The notes below the pieces were generated by a model, which was not told where the DNA came from, searched no databases, and saw only the letters and a list, made by a program, of their open reading frames with translations. 64,000 bases of DNA from Owenia fusiformis (taxonomy: Eukaryota > Annelida > Polychaeta > Sabellida > Oweniidae): assembly GCA_903813345.2 (NCBI GenBank), contig CAIIXF020000005.1, positions 23,875,375 through 23,939,374 of the forward strand, read 5' to 3'. Both the position numbers and the translations under genes were made by a program. Below are positions 22,026-32,447 of the stretch, piece after piece; positions within the stretch are counted from its first letter, which is position 1; the number at the start of each line of letters is the position of its first letter.

Positions 22026-22610
22026 GAAAATGCCTACATAAAAACTCATCCATTCTTCGTGGATAAGTCCAATAAAGTTACGTATCTAAAGCAAAGTAAC
22101 GTGTTTTGAAAATGCCGACATAAAAATGCATTCATTCTTCGTGGAGAAAAGTTAAAGGCCAATAAAGTTACGTTTTAAGGCAAAGTAACATGTTTTTAAA
22201 ATGCCTACATAAAAATCCCTTCATTCTTCGTGGAGAAAAGTTAAAATCCAATAAAGTTACGTTTTTAAGGCAAAGTAACGTTTTGAAAATGCCTACATAA
22301 AAATTCATCCATTTTCCGTGGAGAAAAGTTATAGTTCAATAAAGTTACATTTTTATGACAAAGTAACGTGTTTCAAAGATGTCTACATAAAAATTCATCC
22401 ATTTTTCTTGGAGAAAGTTAAAGTCCAATAAAGTTATATTTTTAAGGCAAGGTAACGTGTTTTGAAAATGCCTAATAAAAATACATCCATTCTTCGTTGA
22501 GAACGCTAAAGTCCAATTAACTTACGTTTGAAGTCAAAGTGACGTGTTTTGAAAATGCCTACATAAAAACTCATCCATTCTTCGTGGAGAAAGATAAAGT
22601 CTAATTTAAG
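22026..22610. repeat. 86-bp tandem repeat array, left part
   Basis: About seven degenerate units with landmarks AAATGCCTACATAAAAA, TCATCCATTCTTCGTGGAGA, CAATAAAGTTACG and GGCAAAGTAACGTGTTTT. Unit starts are about 86-90 bp apart (22031, 22109, 22201, 22288, 22381, 22467, 22553). Two more units occur at 23385-23540. Confidence 0.85.
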
Positions 22611-22885
22611 GTATGAGTACCGTAATCCAACACCAAATTCGAATTTCAGAACAATACTTTGCACATATGGTGTTCCTGATCAACTATAAAACGCTTATCC
22701 CCCATAGTGTTATATATCACAATGTACCTGTTCATATAGGGGTTCGATTGATCTACATCAAATTATAGGGAGTCAGGTTACTTTTTGAGATATCAGCGTC
22801 CATTTATTGTAACTCGCGTTTGCTACCAATTCCTCAATTCTGAGATGACGGGGCAAACGTAAATTTTCTCCCATATTGGTTTTAT

Positions 22886-23296
22886 TTAATCAAATAGCAA
22901 ATGTTTTATATCTTGCGTCTCTGTACATTTCATACAATTTCTATTTACACCTACATGCCAATTAGAAACCATTTTGCCACAAGCAATGGTATTATGCAGA
23001 AGTTTAAAGTTAAATTGAGCAAGAATTTTATTTCTCTTTCTCTCATTAACTCGCTTAAAGATACTATTTCTATGCTCCTTAAACTTAAAATTTCTGCACC
23101 AGTAATTCTCAGCAATTGACCGTTCTACATTTTCTTCAATTATATGTTTATATACAATCCTCGTACTAACTGCATTTATATGCCTAAATCCATCTTTAGA
23201 GAGAACGTATTCACTATCTTTTATATTAATGTAATTTCCATAAGTGGTATCTAAGTCTTTTGTAAATACAGTCAAACATTTTTTAATGTAAGCCAT
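22886..23296 (-). pseudogene. LINE ORF2 C-terminal fragment (zinc-knuckle region)
   Basis: A 136-codon frame ends F-K-L-L-H-N-T-I-A-C-G-K, then N-W-H-V, then N-C-M-K-C-T-E-T-Q-D-I-K-H-L-L-F-D and a stop. This resembles the C-terminal block after the reverse transcriptase of L1/Tx1-type LINEs, where a C-x2-C...H-L-L-F-x-C motif is usual. The final Cys is missing because of the stop. No RT catalytic motif is present. It lies between the two parts of the 86-bp array. Confidence 0.6.
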
Positions 23297-23384
23297 TCCA
23301 CCATCTAGTTTTGAGCTCGATGCTTCAATTTTTCAATAATATTTTTTTCCTTTTTAAAAACACCCTGCCTGTCAAAGAAGTTTT

Positions 23385-23540
23385 CAAAATGCATACATAA
23401 AAATTCATGCAATCCTCGTGGAGAAAAGTTTAAGTACAATAAAGTTACGTTTTAATGGCAAAGTAACGTGTTTTGAATATGCATACATAAAAAAGCATCC
23501 ATTCTTAGTGGAAACAAGTCAAAGTCCAATAAAGTATCGT
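23385..23540. repeat. 86-bp tandem repeat array, right part
   Basis: Two further units of the array at 22026-22610, with ATGCATACATAAAAATTCAT and CAATAAAGTTACGTTT landmarks. They are separated from the main array by the LINE-containing segment. Confidence 0.75.
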
Positions 23541-23716
23541 GTTAAATGCGTGCAAACGTATAAAAGTAGATTACTCTTCACGAAAAATGTAGTGCTTTTT
23601 CGAAAGGATTATCTGACCATTTTTAACAAGTCTTCTCACATAAATTGTCTTCGAATTGTTACTTGTAAAAGAGACGAAAAAATGATCCTCATTCATACTG
23701 CAGGTTTTGGTTACGG

Positions 23717-23750
23717 GGGGGGGGGGGGGCTCGAATCCCCCCCCCCATTC
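23717..23750. repeat. Homopolymeric G / C hairpin
   Basis: A run of about 16 G, then CTCGAAT, then a run of 11 to 12 C. It can form a hairpin and is prone to assembly or replication error. Confidence 0.85.
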
Positions 23751-23924
23751 ACACACAAAAATGTTTTCATGCTTAACCAACTTCGCATTGTGACCACAAG
23801 GGTGTTATTAACAAGACACCAGGGGTGGCCCTCATGGTGTTAAAATGACTAGTTAGTTGATTTAGACGGAAATAAATTCGAGCCAAATTATCATGGCCTG
23901 TAAAATAATAGCTTGTGAGTGATG

Positions 23925-24350
23925 TAGCCAGAGGGCATGCTCCCCCGGAAAATTTAGGAGTTTTGGACTGATTTAGTGCTTTCTGAGCGATTTTAGGATC
24001 AAAATATATGATTTACGTATTTCAAAAAAAAAATTGAATTTTAGGCTTATTTGACACGTTCTGAGCGATTCTAGGATCAAAATATATGATTTATTAAAAA
24101 ATCAGGGGCATGCTCCCCTGAAAAAGTTAAGATTTTTGGGCTGATTTAGTGCGTTCTGGGCAATTCGAGGATCAAAATATATGTATAAATTGAATATTTA
24201 AGTTTATTTGACACCTTCTGAGCGATTAAATCAAAATATATGATTAATTTCCGAATCATTTAGTTGCCTGGCTATTCTAGTCAATTTAGAATTTTATAAT
24301 AAAAAGAAAGTGGCCCCGAGCCCCCCCCCCCTGGCTACGGGCCTGGCATG
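23925..24350. mobile_element. GTAGCCAG-TIR element with internal repeats
   Basis: Left end GTAGCCAGAGGGCATGCTCC; the complement of the right end is CCCGTAGCCAGGGGGG. Inside, a ~90-bp unit (GATTTAGTGC, TCTGAGCGATT, AGGATCAAAATATATGAT) recurs about four times. Similar ends are common on hAT-derived MITEs. No coding region was seen. Confidence 0.6.
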
Positions 24351-24742
24351 GATGATGATGACTGAACTAATGGAAGGATGTACTAATCGAAAGGTATCAT
24401 GGGAAACACCTTTTATTTTGCGCATGCGTAGAAATGAACCGAATCAGTTACAGAATCGAACCGAATCAGTTGTAGATTGCCCTTACTCAATAACTTTGTT
24501 TGTATTGAAAGATGGCGCTGATGTAAATATGTACATTTACAGTTATCACCGTTCCATGATTAATTAGTTTTTTGAACTCTGTTAGAGATACACAAATTCT
24601 GAGATTACTGGGTAGATTGTTCCATATATAGCATGCATCAACTCTAAAAGAGTGTCTGCTATGTGTTACAGTATTGAAAGATGGAACATTTAAGAGTATT
24701 TTTTGTCATATTTTGGAGTTCTCATAACTTGTTAGATCATTA

Positions 24743-26659
24743 CACCCCATGCAGACAGATCGCCTAAAAATTGCATTCGCATGATGCGAGACTCGACATT
24801 CATTGGGAAATTAGAGAAATTTTTCCACCCATGAAGCAAATTAATTTTTTACTGCTTCATAAATGGTGAAGGACAGTCACATTGAGTTCTATAATGATAA
24901 TAACATGACGTCTTGATATTCCAAGGTACACTCCCCTCCATCAGTTTGGCAACCTCAGCTCCGTGTTAAGTTTGAATTTTTATTTACTTAGCCGGCGATG
25001 AAATAACCTATAATATTGATTGAAACGTAACTTGACTTTATTTCCAATATCTCCAAATTTTCTCAATTTTTTTCCTTAATCACAATAGCAACGAAATATT
25101 TGTAGATTTCTTTGAAAAACTAAGAAATATACATCACATATTGGATTTTTTTTTCAAAACAGAAAAACATCTAGAAATAGTAAGGCCTGCAGGTCCGATT
25201 CCCCCTTGTAGCATTAACATTGGTCTCGTGTATGTCAAACAATTAATATTTGAAACAACTATTATTCGAACTTGTGACTGGACATACGTATTATCACCCT
25301 ATGCAGACAGAGCCTGTGGGGAATATTGGGTGCGGCGCAAATGAGCGGAGGGTGCGGAGCTAACGGTCATTTTTGAATTTAAAATTGGGATATTTCTGAA
25401 ACTAAGCCGGTTTGGGACTTCAAATATACCAAGATATGTGTATTTGACACTAAATATCAATAAAACTGTGAAAATAGTAGTGCAATTCATTTTATAGCGA
25501 CGCAGTATGCCTTAAACATTTCCCAGACTTTTATATTTTGAGACTATCCTTTTAATACTGCGTCCCCAGCATTCATAAAAAATGGTGTTCAAGATACACT
25601 ACCCATGCAAATTATTTTTGCATCTTGGAAGCCAGGCAGTATCTGTGTGATTTTATAAAAATTCGGAAATGTTCTTCAGATATGAGCCCCCTCTAAATAT
25701 TGGGTGCGGAGGTACGTTTATGGAGCTCCTCCGCACCCAATATTTAGAGGGGGCTCATATCTGAAAAACATTTCCGAATTTTTATAAAATCACACAGATA
25801 CTGCCTGGCTTCCAAGATGCAAAAATAATTTGTATAGATAGTGTACCTTGAACACCATTTTTTATGAATACTGGGGACTCAGTATTAAAAGGATAATTTC
25901 AAAATGTATAGGTCTGGGAAAGGTTTAAGGCACACTGCGTCGCTATAGAATGAATTGCGCTTCTACTTTCACAATTGTATTGATATTTGGAGTCAAATAC
26001 ACATATCTTGGTATATTTGAAGTTCCAAAACGGCTTAGTTTCAGAAATATCCCAAATTTAAAGTCAAAAATGACCGTTAGCTCCGCACCCTCCGCTCATT
26101 TGCTCCGCACCCAATATTTCCCACAGGCTCTGTCTGCATAGGGTGATTATGTGTACTTCAAGGTAATTAAGTAATACTAGTATCATACTAATGTCCGATC
26201 ATAAGTTTGATAATAGTTGCGGTTCAAATATTAATTGTGTGGCATATACGAGATCAATGTAAATGCTACCAGGGGGAATCGGACCTACAGGCTTTACAAT
26301 TTATACATGTTTTTTTTGTGTTTCGGAAAATTCGATATGTGACGTATATTTTTTAGTTCCTCAAAGAAATATATAAATATTTCGTTGCGGTTTTATCTTT
26401 ACATCGTTTTTCAATCACCGCCATCACTTTCAAACAAGTTACCTTGAAATATCAAGATATCATGCTATTCTCATACTTATAAAACTTAATTTGGCTGTCA
26501 TTCTCCATTTATTAAGCAGTAAAAATTAATTTGCTTCATGGATGACAAATTATTTCAAGTTTCCTGGTGAATATCGAGTCTCACATCATACCATGGGCTT
26601 TCTCTTGAGAGCCAATGATCATACGAATGTAATTTTAGTCGATCTGTCTGCATGGGGTG
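24743..26659. mobile_element. 1.9-kb palindromic (fold-back) element
   Basis: The ends are inverted: CACCCCATGCAGACAGATCG against its complement at 26640-26659. The two arms of ~950 bp meet at about 25715, around CTCCGCACCCAATATTTAGA. A second internal pair, CACCCTATGCAGACAGAG, lies at 25297 and its complement at 26142. Both arms contain a 63-codon open frame that is the same sequence in mirror image. The left arm has an extra ~150 bp (24927-25085) that recurs at 44285-44470. No target duplication is clear. Confidence 0.85.
24927..25085. repeat. Dispersed repeat DR-2, copy 1
   Basis: Shares TACACTCC, then AGTTTGGCAACC, GTTTGAATTTTTATT and TATAATATTGAT with 44285-44470. It is absent from the opposite arm of the palindrome it lies in, so it looks like an insertion there. 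Confidence 0.65.
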
Positions 26660-27839
26660 TCACTGGGGGGTGACATTCAGGATTCATGAGTAAGCTTAGT
26701 TTTGTCACAATAAAGAGGAAAGGTGCAAGAGCCTTTATCTAATCGTGTAATTACGAGAAACAAAATAAGTAACAGAACCATGTATATACGGTGTCAAGTA
26801 TTTATTTGCATAGTGCAAAATTAAAAAGTATAACAGTATGATAAAAATTGTAACAATGAAATAATACATTATTTATGTACATACATTTTTGTATTGCAGA
26901 TAATACACTATTTTTGCATAGCTAGCTAAACCGTAGTAAGTGCATATTGGAAGTCCATTGGAATCTGGTTATTCATAAACTCCTAAGCAAGTTTCTTAAA
27001 CTGCTAAACAACATAATGTACCACTGGGATCGAAAAAGTCATTTTTTCCCATGGACCTAAGATTATGAATTGTCGCAGTATATTTACATTGCATTCATTT
27101 ATTCATTATAGAAATGAATATTATTAGTTTATGATGACCGAACAAAATCACCTTGCTCCTTGACGAATCAAACTTAGAGACTTTTTAGTTGCCGACCCCC
27201 TCCCCCGCCGACCCCAGAGTGGTATGTTGATAACTACCTATAGAGTTATAGGGTCGCGAGCTCTGCATACAGGCAATGTTTCTTACGTACAGAGTTACAA
27301 GAGTGGCAAGCATTCCAATTTCCAACAAATACCCTATTGTCATTTGAACATGTTATCGGATAACGTTTCTGAGCTGAATGTGCTGATGTCACAGAATAGT
27401 GGAATAAATAGTAAATAATATGATTAATACTCAAATGAACGTGTAATCACAACTACACCATCAGCTTTGTTTATTGCTTCCTGCAAAATATTTACATTTT
27501 AAAGTTTCATCTAATTTATTTATATTCTTAGAATTTGATGTCATGCTTTCAATTGAATATTAAAAATAGAACACATTAATTCTTAATTGAGCTTGTGACT
27601 AGGTGCCTGTGACTTGCAATAATATATGATATACAATAAAAATGGAATCTCGATACTTGTATTGAGATGAATTAGCCATCGTGTTAGTTATTTTTTTAAA
27701 AAGAAGGAAAAGTCAATATTGCATGACAACTTACAGTTAATGGCAAGATGAATGTATTTAGCACAATAAAGGTCACCAAGCTCGTATATATAGCTCATAT
27801 AACTATTTGTCACAATATGAAGAGAATATTTAGTGACTC
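26660..27839. other. Non-coding, no recognised feature
   Basis: AT-rich, with no motif-bearing open frame. A C-rich stretch, CCCCCTCCCCCGCCGACCCC, lies at 27197-27216. Confidence 0.5.
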
Positions 27840-27968
27840 ATTGATAGTATGGGAGCAAAGGTAATTCCGTGTCCTTTTTAGAGGCGAGCTAAGCGACATA
27901 TATTTTTATGAACTATATGTGATACTTACCAAGAAAAATGATGTTGGCAATTCTTAATCCGCGACGGC

Positions 27969-28935
27969 GTTGCTATGGTAACCAAGTAAAAAAGCCACGC
28001 CCACTTTTAGGGGCTCTTTTCAGTGTTTGACCCTTTTCTCCTTCATTATTGCTCAGGTTTCGATGAAATTCACACCAAATGGAAGGTAATAGATAACACA
28101 CTCAAAATATATTAAGTTGGCAATTCTGAATTCGCGGCAGCGTTACTATGGTAACAAAGTAAATATGCCACACCCACTTTTCGGGGCTCTTTTCAGTGTT
28201 TGGCCCATATATTCGTCATTATTGCTCAGATTCCAATGGAATTTGCACCAAATGAAAGGTAATAGATGGAGCAATCATACAGTTCATAAAATATGCAAAT
28301 AGGGTGATTTGCATCTTAATTATGACGTCATAACTGTTTGTTTTTGTGTATTTTATTTTAATCATGATGTATAAATCTGCGAAATTATTATTTTTAAAAT
28401 TGTCAGTAATGCTTTTAACTAGTTAATTAGTTTATTCTTTTAGTTGAGTTTATTAGTTTATTACATTCATACATGTATGGTAATAAAACATTGAATAAAT
28501 GTAATGAAAGTGTCCAATTCACTCTGTTGCTATGGTAACAACAAGTAGCAAAACGATCCGCTGTAAACAAGAGAATTCTTTAGGAAATGTTACATTTTGA
28601 CCATTTAACTGACATGTATTCTTTTTAAAATTTGGCGACAGAAAATAATTTGGATTGTGTTATATTATGTTGTCATAAGGGCAATTGTTAATCAGGGGCG
28701 CAGCAAGCTCTCAGCCGGGGGGGGGGGGGGGGGGGGGGTGGTTCGACACAAATTTTTTCTAAAGATTTTGTTTAATTTTACAAAAATTGATGCAACTTCC
28801 TTCAAAACTGAGCTAGAAGCTTTGAGTCAAATGCATTTTAAAACTCTTCTTCTGTCTAATGGTTCTATTTTTATTGGTTACAGGGGGGTGCACTCATTAC
28901 ACCCCCTGGCTATGCCTATGTTAGCTATGGTAACC
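27969..28935. promoter_or_regulatory. X-box/RFX-like palindromes, left arm
   Basis: GTTGCTATGGTAACC at 27969-27983, GTTACTATGGTAAC at 28142-28155, GTTGCTATGGTAAC at 28526-28539 and a partial GCTATGGTAACC near 28924. The form GTTGCY-AT-GGTAAC matches the known RFX factor X-box. Binding is inferred only. Confidence 0.5.
28717..28738. repeat. G22 homopolymer
   Basis: Twenty-two consecutive G. The complementary arm has a short C-run at 31517 in the equivalent position, so tract length has diverged between arms. Confidence 0.95.
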
Positions 28936-29104
28936 AGGTGAATATGCCGTCCCCATTTTTCACGACATTTCCAAAGTTTTGCTGCTATCTTTGTCATCAT
29001 GATAGCTCTGGTGTATATGAAATTTTCATCAAATTGAAGCTAAGTCATTTTGCTTCAAGTCATTTTTTGCAGACATCTTTTGAATTTTTTCACAGGAAAG
29101 GGCC

Positions 29105-30900
29105 CAATGTCCCTCAAATATATCAGTCCATAGGCCATTGGGGGACCACAGGGGTCTACTAGGATGCATTTGGGGGCCACGGGGGTCCACTGAATACGTT
29201 TGGGGCTTTGGGGCCACCAGGATGCTTTTAGGGGTCACAGGGAGCCACCAGGGTGTTTTTGATGGCCATGAGGAGCCATTTGCATGCTTCTGGCGGCCTC
29301 AGGGGGCCACTAGGGTGGTTTTAGGGGCCACTTGGGTCCAATAGGATGCTTTCAAGGGCAACTTGGATGCTATTAGGGGGCATAATGGGGCCCTAAAATG
29401 ATTTTGGGATCCACAGGGGCCCATTGGAGTGCTTTTAGAGGCCACCTCGGGCCACTGAGATGCTTTTTGGGGTCACAGGGGGCCAATAGGATGTTTTCGG
29501 GGGCCACTAGGATGCTTTTAGGGGACATAATGAGGCCACTTGGATGCTTTTTGGGCCACTGGGTGTCACTAGTATGCTTTTTGGGGGCCACTGGGGCGGC
29601 AAATGGGAAGCTTTTTGGGCCACTGGGGACCACTAGAATGATTTTAGGGCCCATTGAAGTGCTTTTAGAGGCCACCTGGGGCCACTGAGATGCTTTTTGG
29701 GACTACAGGGGGCCAATGGGATGCTTTCGGGGCCACTAAGATGCTTTTAGGGGGCATAGTGGGGCCACTTGGATGCTTTTTTGGGCCACTGGGTGTCACG
29801 AGTATGCTTTTTGGGGGCCACTAAAATGATTTTGGGGTCCACAGGGGCCCATTGGAGTGCTTTTAGAGGCCACCTGGGGCCACTGAGATGCTTTTTGGGG
29901 TCCCAGGGGGCCAATATGATGCTTTCGGGGGCCACTAGGATGCTTTTAGGGGGCATAATGGGGCCACTTGGATGCTTTTTGGACCACTGGGTGTCACTAG
30001 TATGCTTTTTGGGGGCCACTGGGGCGGCAAATGGGAAGCTTTTTGGGCCACTGGGGACCACTAGAATGATTTTAGGGCCCATTGAAGTGCTTTTAGAGGC
30101 CACCTGGGGCCACTGAGATGCTTTTTTGGACCACAGGGGGCCAATGGGATGCTTTCGGGGCCACTAGGATGCTTTTAGGGGTCATATTGGGGCCACTTGG
30201 ATGCTTTTTGGGCCACTGGGTGTCACTAGTATGCTTTTTGGGGGCCACTGGCGGGGGAAATTGGAAGCTTTTGGGGCCACTGGGGGCAACTAGAATGATT
30301 TTAAGGTCCACATGGGGCTTTTAGAGGCCACTGAGGTGCTTTTTGGGGCCACAGGGGTCTATAGGATGCTTTCGGGGGCCACTAGGATTCTTTTAGGGGG
30401 CATAATGGGGCCACTTGGATGCTTTTTTGGGCCACTGGGTGTCACTAGTATGCTTTTTGGGGTCACTAGGGGGCAACTGGGAAGCTTTTGAGGCCTCTAG
30501 AATGAGTTTGGGGCCATTGGAGTGCTTTTAGAGGCCACTTGGGGCCACTGAGATGCTTTTCGGGGCAACGTTTTGGGGCCACAGGGGGCCACTGGGTTGA
30601 TGTCATGGGTCACAGATGGGTACTAGGATACTTTTGAGGGCCTCATAGCAGCACTAATTTGTTTTTTTGGGGCCACTGGGGACAACTAGGATGCTTTTGA
30701 GGACCACATGGGGCCACTATGATGCTTTTGGGGGGCATCTGGGGGCTTTTGGGATGCTTTTTGGGGCATCTGGGGGCCACTAGAATGATTTTGGGAGTCA
30801 TAGGAGCCCCATGTATGCTTAGGGGGGCCACAGGGGCAACTAGAATGCTTTTGGGGGCCACTTTGGGGCACTGGGGTGCTTTGTCAAATGTCACTGGGGC
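29105..30900. repeat. 33-bp minisatellite with ~428-bp higher-order period
   Basis: About 54 monomers of a G-rich unit, typified by GGGGCCACTAGGATGCTTTT. Blocks of 13 monomers recur with a 428-bp offset (29394 and 29822 start the same sequence). Because 33 is divisible by 3, several frames stay open for 60-118 codons on both strands and translate as 11-residue repeats. This is the repeat period, not evidence of genes. Confidence 0.92.
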
Positions 30901-31256
30901 CTATTTAGTATTGAATTATAACAAACAGACTAAGTTTAAGTTAATGACAGTGTAAAATTACATGTTTGCTAAAGTTATCATATGATATTATTATAAATAG
31001 GTTTTACAACCAAGAAATCACAACCTCTTAACCCAAAATGTTATCATGGGCACTTGTGTCTATGTCCCGTATTTGGGATGCCTCTAGAACAAAAACTAAT
31101 TTTTTCTTAGTTATGCTACCCAGGTTAGAAAAACATAAAAATTATTCAAAAAATACTAATGCATTCAATATATAAGCACTTGTGCAAAAGGGAAAGGACC
31201 AAAAGTTGTAATGGAGAAAAAGCAAACTCTAAGTGTATACCAGTCAAGAAAAACAA

Positions 31257-31450
31257 ACCCCATATAGGCCAAAACCATGATCTAACGTGAAAAGAAACAA
31301 TGTCTAATACCCCCTTTCCCCCACCATTTAAGAACCAAAGACCAGAAGACCAAGGGACATTTCATTCATACTGAAGTCATTACAATACATGTTGAAGAAA
31401 AAATTAGAAATTGATAGCCAATACTCATAACCTCAAAAATAGTTATTATA
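31257..31450. repeat. Dispersed repeat DR-1, copy 3 (inverted)
   Basis: Complement of the copies at 7841 and 13917: CCATGATCTAACGTGAAAAG, CCAAGGGACATTTCATTC and GATAGCCAATACTCATAAC. It lies between the minisatellite and the right arm. Confidence 0.7.
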
Positions 31451-31725
31451 GTTAATAGTTAATGCCAATCTGTTGTCATTATTGGGTTAAAATGCTTTTG
31501 ACTTGAAGCTTCTACCCCCCCCCTCCGACTGAAAGCTGGCTGCACCCCTGATTAATAATTGCCCTTATGACATAATAGTATAACACAATCCAAATTAAAT
31601 AATTTTCTATAGTTATTAGATTATTTTTTCATCAAATTTTAAAAAGAATACATGTCAGTCAACTGGTCAAAATGTAACATTTCCTAAAGAATTCTTGTTT
31701 ACAGTGAACAGTTTTGCTACATGAT

Positions 31726-32309
31726 GTTACCATAGCAACAGTGTGAATTGATAATTTTTTATTTGAATTAGACTTCTTTCATTACATTTATTCAATTTTC
31801 TATGAACATAAATGTATGAATGAAATAAGCTTATAAAACAACTACAAGAAATAAACTAGTTGAAAGCATTACTGACCATTTGAAAGACAGTAATTTAACA
31901 GAGTTATACATCATGATTAAGATAAAATATGCAAGAGCAAACAGTTATGACGTCATAATTAAGATGCAAATCACCCTAATTGCATATTTTATCAAATATA
32001 TGATTGCTTTATCTATTACCTTTCATTTGGTGCAAATTTCATCTAAAGCTGAGCAATAATGACGAAGATATGGGCCAAACACTGAAAAGAGCCCCTAAAA
32101 GTGGGTGTGGCATATTTACTTTGTTACCATAGTGACGCTGCCTCGGATTCAGAATTGCCAACTTAATATATTTTGATTGCATTATCTATTACCTTTCGTT
32201 TGGTGTGAATTTCATCGAAATCTGAGCAATAATGAAGGAGATAGGGGCCAAACACTGAAAAGAGCCCCTAAAAGTGGGCGTGGCATATTCACTTGGTTAC
32301 CATAGCAAC
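31726..32309. promoter_or_regulatory. X-box/RFX-like palindromes, right arm
   Basis: GTTACCATAGCAAC at 31726-31739 and 32296-32309, and GTTACCATAGTGAC at 32123-32136. These are the arm-paired counterparts of the left-arm sites. Functional status is unknown. Confidence 0.5.
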
Positions 32310-32447
32310 GCCGTCGCGGATCCAGAATTGCCAACATCATTTTTCTTGGTAAGTATCACGTATAGTTCATAAAAATGTATGTCGCTAAGCTCGCCTCTAA
32401 AAAGGACACGGAACCTCTCATTTGGACTTTTGCTCCCAGACTATGAG

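Larger units (their letters stand above)
27840..32447. mobile_element. 4.6-kb long-terminal-inverted-repeat element with satellite core
   Basis: The left arm (about 27840-28735) pairs with the right arm (about 31510-32447), for example CTTTTTAGAGGCGAGCTAAG and its complement near 32395, through to CAGGGGCGCAGCAAGCTC and its complement near 31540. Between the arms lie a G22 run, a 33-bp minisatellite (29105-30900) and a copy of DR-1. Each arm contains two ~165-bp direct units (GTTGGCAATTCTGAAT, CCACTTTTAGGGGCTC). The outer ends share TGGGAGCAAA. No transposase was recognised, so it is probably a non-autonomous fold-back element. Confidence 0.8.

Noticed and set aside
22026-22610. CRISPR-like regular repeats
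   Set aside because: Units are contiguous degenerate tandem repeats with no unique spacers, in a eukaryotic genome.
25299-26141. Two similar 63-codon proteins
   Set aside because: They are mirror-image copies in palindrome arms; differences include many amino-acid changes, with no sign of protein constraint.
29398-30324. Open frames of 68-118 codons on both strands
   Set aside because: They follow the 33-bp minisatellite and repeat every 11 residues on both strands; no coding evidence.
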